From positions 63,755,314 to 63,819,313 of the forward strand of contig NC_086375.1 in NCBI RefSeq assembly GCF_036588685.1: DNA of 64,000 nt. The letters are read 5' to 3'. Of the stretch, positions 37,168 to 47,365 are shown piece after piece (within the stretch, counting starts at the first letter, position 1; every line of letters begins with the position of its first letter). This DNA comes from Mytilus trossulus (Eukaryota; Mollusca; Bivalvia; Mytilida; Mytilidae). The notes beneath the pieces were generated by a model that did not search any database, had not been told where the DNA came from, and saw nothing but the letters and a program-made list of their open reading frames with translations. Made by a program: the position numbers and the translations under genes.

Positions 37168-37862
37168 AGGCCAGAAATCAAATGTTTTTGGTCCGCCTAT
37201 GCATCGTTCGTAAAAGTATGTTTTAATGGATGTTTTCTTTATTTTATTGACTGGATTTCTCTGTTGTCTATAGAGTTTCCAGTTATTACCTGATTTTTTG
37301 TTTGTTATACCTATTGTACAGTTGTCTTTTTTTTGTACACTGCTTTTCGTAGCTCCTGCTTCATAAACGGTGCTGGTTGTTTACATTGTTTTCTTTTTTT
37401 CAAGGGAGCATGTTGGTCTAAAACATTTACCACAGCCTTTTCAAAATCTGAATATGCCTGATTTATATCATCTTGATCTATTATTTTAGAAAATTCAATT
37501 TTTTCTAAGTCTATAATAAAATTATCTTGATCTAATTTTTTAAAGCTTCTATAAGTTTTATACTCTGTGGTCTTATTTGAAATTTGACCCTTTATCTGTA
37601 CACTGATCTTATTGTGTACATCACTAATACCAGTATTAAAATTTCTTATATTCATACATAAACTAGATTTATTTGTCAGTACAACATCTATCAGACTTGG
37701 ATTATTCCCCTTCGTATGACATGTAGGTTCGTGGACCAGATTTGTTAAATCACAAACATCACAAGCATCTTTTAAAGTATTACTTTTCTCATTTACTAGC
37801 ATATCATAATTGAGATCACCTAACATTAAAATATTATCATATTTTGTTGAAGCTTTGTTTAA
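37168..37862 (-). pseudogene. LINE endonuclease C-terminal part and linker (part 1 of a split element)
   Basis: Minus strand. 'KYDNILMLGDLNYDML' (from about 37850) carries the GDLN motif of an AP-like endonuclease. 'NNPSLIDVVLTNKS' and 'GISDVHNKISVQIKG' carry the conserved SxIDxxLT and SDH-type (here SDVH) motifs near the domain end. A linker with 'APFMKQELRKAVYKKK' follows. The N-terminal half of the endonuclease is absent, so the element is 5'-truncated at about 37862. It continues across the insertion into the reverse transcriptase at 36335. Confidence 0.9.
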
Positions 37863-38064
37863 GGTCCCTCGGAACTAAACGTTGGGACCATATATTGTTT
37901 TTCCCCTGTCGGTCTGTCCATTATTGATCTATAGTCTAGTCCAGCTATAATATAGACTCTGCAGTTTCATATCATTTACATTCAACGTTTTTTTTATCGG
38001 ATATATTTTTTTTACTATCATTGTTGAAACTCAAATTTGCTCTTTTAGGAGATAGTTTATTTTT

Positions 38065-39377
38065 TAGCTCACCTGACCTAAAAGGTCAAGTGAGCTTTTC
38101 TCATCACTTGGCGTCCGTCGTCGTCCTGCGTCCTGCTTCCTGTGTCCCTCGTCCGTCGTCTGTAAACTTTTACAAAAATCTTCTCCTCTGAAACTACTGG
38201 GCCAAATTTAACCAAACTTGGCCACAATCATTATTGGGGTATCTAGTTTAAAAATTGTGTGGCGTGACCCGGCCAACCAACCAACATGGCTGCCATGGCT
38301 AAAAATAGAACATAGGGGTAAAATGTAGAATTTGGCTTTTAACTCTGAAACCAAGGCATTGAGAGCAATTCTGACGGGGTTAAATTGTCTATTAGGTCAA
38401 GATCTATCTGCCCTGAAATTTTCAGACAAATCGGACAACCCGTTATTGGGTTGCTGCCCCGAAATTAGTATTTTTAAGGAAATTTTGCAGATTTTGGTTA
38501 TTATCTTGAATACTATCTTAGAAAGATATAAACTGTAACAGCAATTATGTTCAGCTAAGTAAACTCTACAAATAAGTCAACTTGACCAAAAATGTCAGTT
38601 GATCCCTTAAGGAGTTATTGCCCTTTATAGTCTATTTTTAACCATTTTTCAAAAAAAATAGTATTCTTTTACAAAAATCTTCTTCTCTGAAACTGCTGGG
38701 CCAAATTTAACCAAACTCGGCCACAATCATCATTTGGGTATTTTGTTTGAAAATTGTGTGGCGTGATCCGGCCAACCAAACAAGATGGCCACCATGGCTA
38801 AAAATAGAACATGGGGGTAAAATGTAGATTTTGGCTTATAACTCGGAAACCAAAGCATTTAGAGCAATTCTGACAGGAGATTAAATTGTTTCTTAGGTCC
38901 AGACCTATCCGCCCTGAAATTTTCAGACAAATCGGATAACTGGTTGTTGGGTTGCTGCCCCTGAAATAGTCATTTTAAGGAAATCTTGCAGATTTTGGTT
39001 ATTATCTTGAATATTATTTTAGATAGAGATAAACTGTAAACAGCGATAATGTTAACAAAGTAAGATCTACCAATAAATCAGCATGAACAAAATGATCAGT
39101 TGCCCCCATCAGGAGTTACTGCCCTTTATAGTCAATTTTAAACAATTTTCATAAATTTTGTAAATTTTTGGAAATTTTCACAAAATACTTTCTACTGTAA
39201 TTATTTGGTCAAATTCATTATAGGTAATTGTAGCAAAAGAATGATCAGTAAATAAAGATCTAAAACACATCACCATCACCAAAACACAATTTTGTCAAGA
39301 ATTTATCTGTGTCTATTGTTTAATATGCACATAGACCAAGGTGAGCGACACAGGCTCTTTAGAGCCTCTAGTTTTAA
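38065..39377 (-). repeat. Dispersed repeat family D, inverted copy
   Basis: This is the reverse complement of the family at 15755-17545. It begins 'TAGCTCACCTGACCTAAAAG', with the hairpin partner 'AAGTGAGCTTTTCTCATCAC', and ends 'GGTGAGCGACACAGGCTCTT' with 'TAGAGCCTCTAGT'. Two core units are present, with 'CCTTTATAGTC' at 38622 and 39123, again exactly 501 bp apart. The open frame at 38332-38538 is not coding. Confidence 0.9.
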
Positions 39378-39399
39378 TTTCTCGAGTATATGTAACGGT

Positions 39400-40505
39400 T
39401 TATTTCTTCCTCTGGGATATTTTATCCTGAGGATAATTTGTCACGGTAATTTTTTTCCAGGCATGGTATTTCACAGGTAGAATTTATCCAGAGGAGTGAA
39501 AATCTATCTGTGTTATGCGGATAGTATGTACCGGTATATATTTGCCGTATCATATTTCACAGAACCTTGTGAAATATACTCCCATTAACTAGTATGTAAG
39601 TTACTCGCAATCAATATATACCTGACTTTAATTATAAATGTTTCACAAAGGTAGAACAAATTTGCATAATTTATCAAAGGGAGGTAATTATGAGCAATTT
39701 ATATTTTTAAAGATATTCAATATAATATATTCCTGAATCTATTTCATAGTGAAATTTTTCTTTGACTCTTATTTTTTTATATATTCATTTATATATATAA
39801 GATGACTTACAACATAAGTTTTTAATAAGACAGATATTATTTCACAGGTAAATACTATCCAGCTGTTAAAATTGCCTGTGTTCCAATATATTGTTATGCT
39901 ATAATTTATCTGATTTCCATATAATCAACAACTACATCTTTATCCCAAAACTATTTATATAGTTAAAAATATTATCATAATCAAATTCTTCCATTACTGT
40001 TAACATTAGTAAAGCAACTATATTTTTACCTTTACGTTTTAATTTATATTTGTACTGAGATCTGAAAACTACTCACTTTTACATGCATTCCACTTACCTT
40101 ATTTAATCATGGTATTATTTCACAATTACCATCTTTGAAATTATTTCTGGTTTTCTGTCTTATGTTTAATGAAAATTTTCTTTAAAAAAAAATGTTATTT
40201 ACTTGAATTTTTTCAGGAAATGTTTTCAATGATTATTTGTGCAATAATTCCCATCAAAATACTTTTTTTTTTTTACAAAATAGGTCAAATTCAAATATAC
40301 TTTTAATATTTCATAGTATTTGTAAAGAATAAGTTTTTTCTAATGGCTATTCAATAAGTTAACTACCCAGATAGAATTTCACGGCAAAGGAAAAAATATC
40401 CCAGTGCAATATTTTCCTCCGGATAAAAAAATAACAACAATTACTGTGACATTTTTTCCTCCGGATCAAATTTCACCCGGATATAATTTTGCTTTACATA
40501 TATAC
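39400..40505. repeat. AT-rich segment with degenerate inverted edges
   Basis: The left edge contains 'TATCCTGAGGATAATTTGTC' and 'ACGGTAATTTTTTTCC'. The right edge contains 'AATTACTGTGACATTTTTTC' and 'CTCCGGAT'. They are imperfectly inverted, and 'TTTCACAGGTAGAATTTATC' and 'AGATAGAATTTCACGGC' add further loosely matching blocks. It may be an old transposon with a 1.1-kb span. No coding signal. Confidence 0.35.
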
Positions 40506-41089
40506 TTAGGACTACTAACATACGCGGCCTTTTCGTAGTCCTATAACATATATGACTTCGCATTTAACGTTTTTTTACTGATATTTTCATTTTTTTTTTT
40601 TTTTTACATGCGGTGGCACATTGATAGTAAAAAAATTATCAGAACAGTAAAAAGAAATAGTAAATAATGCCCCCGGGTTCATATGTTATAGAACTAAGCC
40701 TTTTCGGAAACACCTCCTACAGTTTTAATCTGAGTTTTTAATGCTAGGAAATTTCACATTTGCTGGCTGTTTGTACATATATTGAAGGTGTGCATGTGCA
40801 TGTGGTCAGAGTTTTGATTTTTATTCAAAATAGATAATTTCTTTTTTGAGAGATAGTTGAACTTTGTCTATTCTGGAGTATTAACTTGTATAAGAGGTCC
40901 TACAGTAAACCATAAACACATGTGTTCCCATGATCAGTTTTGTGTATTTTTAGATAAAACTTTGCTTCTGCGGGGGGCTTCATTTGTGTCTCCCAGACAC
41001 AACAATATCTCAAAGAAAGTCTCACATTGACTTTGTTATTTGTTGCACGATTTTTATCGGCTCTTAACGGAGACATATATATTAACTAT

Positions 41090-41470
41090 GTATATCCCAA
41101 GTCAGGAGACTGGCTTTTGTTAGTCTTGTATGATTTTTAATTTTAGTTACTTGTGTATAATTTGGAGTTATGACGTCCATTATCACTGAACTAGTGTACA
41201 TATTTGTTTAGGGCCGGCTGAAGAGCGCCTCCGGGTGCTGGGGAGTTTCTCGCTACTCACGGTCATAAAACTTTCGAGCACGATTTTTGTACTCAGACTC
41301 GAAAATCAACCAATCAAATTACAGGATTTGGTGTTTCGAGCATGATTTTTGTGCTCCAAGCACTGAGCAAAGTTTTATGACTTCACCCCCTGGCATTGCT
41401 GGTTGTCCTTCTGCTCTTTGGTCGGATTGTTGTCTCTTTGACACATCCTCCATTTTCATTCTCAATTTTG
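41090..41470 (+). repeat. Dispersed repeat family G, split by a foldback insertion
   Basis: The copy runs through 'TATCCCAAGTCAGGAGACTG', 'GTACATATTTGTTTAGGGCC' and 'GAGCGCCTCCGGGTGC', then resumes after an insertion with 'GGTCGGATTGTTGTCTCTTT' and 'GACACATCCTCCATTTTC'. The reverse complement of its right part is at 47225-47365. It lies 0.3 kb downstream (minus strand) of the SAM-domain gene. Confidence 0.7.
41257..41395. mobile_element. Short foldback insertion within repeat family G
   Basis: 'GGTCATAAAACTTTCGAGCA' at its left is mirrored by 'GAGCAAAGTTTTATGAC' at its right. Inside, 'CGAGCACGATTTTTGT' and 'CGAGCATGATTTTTGT' form a direct pair. The surrounding family G sequence is interrupted exactly here. 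Confidence 0.65.
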
Positions 41471-41768
41471 TCTGCTTTGGACTAGCTTTTAGCAGGAAAA
41501 TGCTCTTTTATGTTGACGATTTCATGGATTAAACTTCAAACTTAAATAAAGATTTAACAGGAATGTTGACAGAGTTTTTATTTCATTTTTTTCAATGTTT
41601 AATTAGATAAGTTTTCTATATATAATAAGTCTTAAATATAATCATGATAGGACAACACTAAATTTAAAAGACTGTTGAAAGTTCCTACAACGTGATCAAA
41701 ATTGATGAATACGTTATACACAAAAATTAAAGAATAAAAGCAGAAAGATACAAGCTTAGAACAAATAT

Positions 41769-44129
41769 TTACATTGACATTTTCCTGACATGGTCAGGGA
41801 AGAACATTTTATTTGTTCTCAGAAAGTCTTTGTATGTTAAATGATCGGTCATGGTGCCACTTCTTCGTTTTATCTCCATATAGGCATATCGTGGATCTTT
41901 CATAGCTGTTTCCTTTTTCTTTACCTTTTCAATTCCCAATAAGTCTCGGATTGATTCTGTTATTTTCTAAAATTCAAAATTCAAAATACAAAATTATACA
42001 AATTAAAAATTAGCATAAAATGTATGTCTATTCAGCTGTTGGTTGTGACAATATATCATGAGTCAGAAATCTCAAGGTCAGGCAAACCTATTATAATGTT
42101 TGGAAGTTTAGGAAAAATACCACCCGAATGAATATCCATGAACCATATACTCATGCATGTGAGGTGTACAATTATTATGAAGAACGAACGGAGTTGAACA
42201 GTCACGTACACTGTAACAGTTACTGAAAAAACTAGGTGACAGAAACTTAGTAATTCAATAAGGTCAAGGACAGGCACAAAATGTAACCTATGGAAAGCGA
42301 CCGAGTACACGATGTTATTGAAATATAAACTTTTTACAGCTAACTTAATATGACCTAAAGAATCTAAGAAACCAACCAATAACTGTTGAAAACATATCCT
42401 GTTGTTCAAGAAAAAAACTTCTTGGTATTCCTAAACGGAAGATTATCATGACAGACATGAGAAGTATACTTAACAACAAAATTAATTTTCATTTAACCTG
42501 TGTATGATATGACGTTTATTTTTTTTCAAAGTTGATGCTCTTTTTCTAAAAATTTGAATGCGTATTTTTAATTTGATAGATGCATTTTGTGCTTTTTTCT
42601 AAATGTTTGTTTGTTTTGAGATTGTAACACAGTGATGCCTTAACATGTCTCAGCGGTTTTATACTTTAACCTTAGTTTAAACCTATTTATTTTCTTTTTA
42701 CCTTAATTATTCATCCCTTATTTTTTTTTACTATGTATATGCAATTTATCACAGATCAAATTTATTCGTTCATTATGTGTTACTACGTTTTTTGATTGAG
42801 ATAAGCGTTCAAATTGTTATTTTATAGTGACTTTATGTCTATGTTGTGATGTTATACTATTGTTTCAGAAAAGGGAGAAGGTTTGGTACCATTTAAACGT
42901 TTAATCCAGCTGCAATTATTTGCACCTGTCCTAAGTCCAGAATCTGATGTTCAGTGGTTGTCTTCTGTACGTTTATGTGGTTCATAAGTGATTTTCGTTT
43001 CTCGTTTTTATATATATTAGACAGTTGTTTTTCCTCAGGTTTAAATGGTTTTACACTATAGTAGTTTTGTGGTTCTTTATAGCTTGCTGTTCGGTGTGAG
43101 CCAATGCTCCATGTTGAAGGCCCTACCTTGACCCCTTATGGTTTACTTTTATGAATTTTTACCTGGATGGAGAGTTGTCTCATTGGCACTCATGAATACC
43201 ACATCTTCCTATATCCACATAACGGGATTTACTTGAGGTCGGGAAATTCCTTTGGGGATAACAATGGGGATAAGAGCAAACGTATGGTACCATAAATTCC
43301 GGTGCGTATGATGTAGGCCATCTTATTTGTTGCAGGAAAATGTGTTTTAAAAGGTAAAAGGTTTACATAGAAAAAATGAATTTGATACTTTTTAGAGACT
43401 TAAAAGTAAATTATTGTAGGTACACATTGAGTACAAATATTAATCTAGGACGTTTGAATTTATAAACAAAAATAGATTAATCATTCCCTAAGCAGGTTGC
43501 AATTTGTTTACTACATTTAGGTCAGAAAACAAAATACCTTGATATGTTCATAGTCGTGGATCCCCATGTTCGGAAGTGCAGAACCATCAATTGCAATAAG
43601 TTTTCTTCCATTTACAAAATTTTGACGAAAGCATATCTGAAAAATAGTTGCAAAACTGTTAAAAATAAATCAAAAAGTCTTAATTACAGCGAATTAAGAG
43701 GTGGTTTCTTAACGAAAATACAAAAAAAGAAGAAAAAAAAGAAAGAAAGAATAAATCAGTTAATGGTGTCTTCGATATGACAGGAAGCTGGACTGTACAT
43801 CTCCAGCGCTGGCCTTTAAATCTACAGAGCTAGACTCTACATATTAAGCGTTGGCTTTAAAAATCCAACTCTTTATCTATATGAGACCAACAGGGCTCCG
43901 TACATTACACACTAGACTTCTGAAATTTATCTAAGACTCCCCATCGTGCATCACTTTGCCTATATATATATATCAACCTGGAGTTTTCCCTTTCACCACT
44001 TACACTGTATTGAGGAAATCCTAATTCTTCTATCCATTGCGCAACTTCTTCAGTATTCCAATATAAACTTGAAGGAACACTGCTTGTTTGAAGGTCGCAT
44101 TCCACTGCACGACTATTTCTCCTTTGCAT
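41769..44129 (-). CDS. SAMD15: SAM domain protein, SAMD15-like, three exons
   Basis: Small protein with a sterile alpha motif, a helical interaction domain; its partner and location are unknown. The exons are 44129-44004, 43636-43538 and 41966-41769. All introns are GT-AG and phase 0 (donors GTAAGT and GTATTT), and together they encode 140 residues. Residues 24-87 are the SAM domain: 'WNTEEVAQWIEELGFPQY', 'CFRQNFVNGRKLIAIDGSAL' and 'LPNMGIHDYEHIK', then 'KITESIRDLLGIEK'. The QYxxCFxxNFxxGRKL and LPxMGIxxxEHIK signatures resemble vertebrate SAMD15. The basic C-terminal tail contains 'TYKDFLRTNKMFFPDHVRK'. Vertebrate SAMD15 is far longer at its N-terminus, so either this is a short form or upstream exons were missed. 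I chose the ATG at 44129 because the frame has a stop about 45 bases upstream. Confidence 0.88.
41967..43537 (-). other. Intron 2 of the SAMD15-like gene
   Basis: The donor is 'GTATTTTG' and the acceptor 'TTTGAATTTTAG'. Non-coding. It contains, on the opposite strand, a truncated copy of the Penelope-like 3' end (42755-43216). The minus-strand open frame at 42056-42409 shows no recognisable motif and is treated as chance. Confidence 0.8.
42755..43216 (+). repeat. 5'-truncated Penelope-like 3' end in a SAMD15-like intron
   Basis: The order 'GATCAAATTTATTCGTTCAT', 'GAGAAGGTTTGGTACCATTT', 'GCACCTGTCCTAAGTCC', 'GGTGTGAGCCAATGCTCC' and 'GGATGGAGAGTTGTCTCATT' ends at 'CCACATCTTCCTATATC'. It matches 34900-35347 end to end at the 3' side. 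The insertion is antisense to the host gene. Confidence 0.85.
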
Positions 44130-44199
44130 ATTCACTTTTCTATTCAACGTCGTTTCTAAGTTCTTTTATGACGTCAAAACAAGGAGATATTGTATGAAT

Positions 44200-45149
44200 G
44201 TTAACGTATTAGCGTGAAATCTTATTTCAGTAATTGATACAGAGAGACCGACAAAACCACGACTAAGGACAAACCAAAACATCTACAAAACACTTCAAAT
44301 AAAACTGAAGAAAGACCACATGAATCCTAGATGCGGATGTTATGCTCCTTCTGATGTTTTGGACAATTTTCGGGTCGCAAATTGTCACAGAATAGCTTAA
44401 GGACCGTTAGAGTTACGATTCGCAGCTACACGAAGCCATGCGAACAAGGTTGGACTAACATGATTCAGAAGGAAAAGAATGTCATGTGGACGTGCCAAAT
44501 GAAGAACTGAGTTAAAATGAACTTATACGTTATCTCCGACATAGTGATATAAAAATGTTTATAAAATTGGACCGGACCATTTGTACAGTTCGAATTGTGA
44601 TATAAATACACAATGACATGTATTTTGCAATTGAAAAGATATTAAGATATTAACAAAAGAACCCAAATCAATCTGAGATGTATTCTTTTACTAGTATTTA
44701 AATTTAACTGCTGGAAAGCACCGCAGTCAAATCTATCTAACTTCCTTTTTTAAAATGTTCATAAGCAATTAGCTGTCAGTGAAGATGTCTTTAAAAAAAA
44801 ACTATGAATATGACCGGTACCAATATTACAAATATAATTTATAAATCTTGATTATCATACAAGCAATCGAGATGCGAATACAAGAAGATTTTGATAAAAC
44901 AATAACCTATCAACACAAATAACCAAAACAAAAAGAAATAATAATAAACAAAGAACAACATTAAACGGCCAACGTACAATCTTCAATTTATACAGATGGA
45001 TTTCTGTGCGATGCGTCAAGCTCTACATAATTCAGAGCTTAAACAAGTTGTGAACGAATTAAACCGAAAGAATAAAGATATGCAACAAAATGATGAATTT
45101 AAAATTGAGTCTTTCGGGTTGCTGTCTCATTGACATTAAATACCTCATA
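44200..45149. other. Upstream flank of the SAMD15-like gene
   Basis: AT-rich sequence with no supported coding exon, although missed upstream exons of the SAM-domain gene would lie here or beyond. No promoter element could be assigned with confidence. Confidence 0.4.
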
Positions 45150-45420
45150 CCTGCCTCTATTCGTAATAATACTCAATTAGAAAAGAGTACTTGCCAATTC
45201 AATTTTAAAGACATTGTTGAAATTCTACGTACGCATCACGATTGTCTTATCTACAATCCCAGACGTCCTGTTTCCTCGAATGTGACCAACCGAATTGGAC
45301 TCATTACCGGGTTTGTACTTAAATGTGCAACACGAATGATCAAGATCATCTTATCCCTACGGAACACATGAGACCACACACGTTAGTTGGCGGGTTGATG
45401 ATGCACTAAATGGTATGAGA
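45150..45420 (+). repeat. Dispersed repeat family B, copy 2 (upstream part)
   Basis: It contains 'CTGCCTCTATTCGTAATAAT', 'CGAATGTGACCAACCGAATT', 'ACCGGGTTTGTACTTAAATG' and 'GTTAGTTGGCGGGTTGATGA'. It shares 'CACGAATGTGACATACCGAA'-type sequence with 52310-52460. The 93-codon open frame across it is a repeat by-product. Confidence 0.55.
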
Positions 45421-47224
45421 AAAAAGAGAAATTATAGTTTGTTTTTATTTAGAAAAATGTCTCGGACTCCAAAAGTCGGTCTTTATCTTTAACCAAATCT
45501 ACGAATTTTGGAGAAAGTGTAAAACGTTTTCATTTAGTTAAGAAAACTAGATGTTTTAATTTAATATTATAACGACATTTTTCCAAATAAGGAGAAACAA
45601 CTAAGATAACCTTGTTTACTTTTACTAATAAACAGGTTTGATTAATTACACCACTTTCAGCCAAATGATTTTTTGTATATGCTAGTATGTTGTTCTATTT
45701 ATAGATAGTAATAAACTTGTTAACCAGAGAGAAAAAAAACAAATGTGTTGCAAATAGTTGCAGGTTGTTCATCCAATTGACTAGAATACAACATTACGAA
45801 CAAAGCCAACAAGTAATAAAAAAATCATGCATCTAAGATGAAATTTGGTTTGAATTGTTTCACATTTTGTCATGTCGGGACCTTACATATATTTGTGTAC
45901 GGTTCGAGCTACGTCATTTTATCTCTCTTTGGTAATGATACCCATCTCATTTTTACAATATAGAAACAAGCTTTAGCTTACATTAGAGTAAGTTCAAGAT
46001 GACGGCTATGGGACCAGGATACACCTCAATGGTACAATTATTTAGCATCTGAACTGACTTCTCGCCTTGACACAGCGTGTATGAAATGGAGATATATGAA
46101 TATCTATAAACTTGCATTTGATGGGCATTGCTTATAAATCCCTTAAAAGATAATACATAAAATACGTCTAGTAGAAAAAGGGCCACCTCATTTTACGATT
46201 GAATGTTATACTTCTATCAATGATAAGTTCTTGGAATTAGGAAAGTCAAAGATTAAAAGATATGTAAACACATGGAGATGATTTACCAAAAATCAAATGA
46301 AAGACTGGCAATCGTTTATTTTGGTATCAAACTTTTTTAATTGGCAAGTATAGAGGCAAAAACATAAACCAAGAACGATGAAAGAAAATTAAAAAAAAAA
46401 TCTTGTCAAGCGATCTTCTCTTTTTATTCCTGCTACATTGTACTAAATCGTGCAAATACATTTTACCTTTTTAGACGATATACGTACATTGCATATATGT
46501 ACATTATAAATCAAAGTAAATGGTTTCTAACTGTTTATGTCAAATTCTTGTATTCATTAACTGTCAATTTTGCTAAAAGGTTAATAAATATTGTAGATTT
46601 CTTGTATACTTAATATAATAAGGGTACACGTTTTGTGTAATCAACCTGTTATACAGTTTTAAGCCAGTACCCTGAAATTTTACATGAATATATATTGTAG
46701 TTTTGCATCTGCTATAATGAAATTATTCGAGATTTCTTTTCTAATTTTCCCAGACAACGGAACTTAGCAAAATTTAGCTACACATGTAGTAACCACACAT
46801 ATTGCAACGCAGTCATTGGAGACTTTGACTTTTTTGTTTGTTCAGAGATGGTTATAGGGCAACAATGCATTTGATACCCTTAGTGCCAGAAACGGTTTGT
46901 GGATTGACTATTCATTTTCATTTGTAACTTCGCATGGTTAGTTTTCTCTACTCTTTCTTTACGCTTTTGAACACAATTAGTTCCTGCGGTTTGTGTCGCA
47001 GAATTTTCATTTTCATCTTGTCTTGTGCATTTATTTTCAGCTAGTGCCAAGCCAAGATATCTTCGACCGAAATCATCATGATCTCGTTTCTAGAAATTCA
47101 AATTGTCCTCTAATTTTATCATTATAATATTTGAAGATTATGGAACATTATATACATGTATGCTATAATGCAAATATTGTTTAATAGTTTTAAAGGAATT
47201 TGGCAAATGATTACATACCATTTA
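45421..47224. other. Intergenic DNA without supported features
   Basis: No convincing exon, RNA gene or delimited repeat was found. The open frame at 45983-46186 (minus strand) shows nothing recognisable. Confidence 0.45.
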
Positions 47225-47365
47225 GAATGGAAATGGAAAATGTGTCAAAGGGACAACTCGACCAAGGAGCAGAAAGCCGAAAGCCACCAATGGTTCTTCA
47301 ACACGGCGAGAAAATCCCGCACCAGGAGGCCTTCCTCGGCTGGCTCCTACACAAAACTATAAAGC
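47225..47365 (-). repeat. Dispersed repeat family G, inverted fragment
   Basis: 'GAATGGAAATGGAAAATGTG', 'AAAGGGACAACTCGACCAAG' and 'CAATGGTTCTTCAACACGGC' are the reverse complement of the right part of family G at 41400-41470, and extend beyond it. The 68-codon open frame here is not a gene. Confidence 0.65.

Noticed and set aside
44130..44147. Extending the SAM-domain protein to position 44147
   Set aside because: The codon at 44147-44145 is TTG; the first ATG in frame is at 44129, so that was used.
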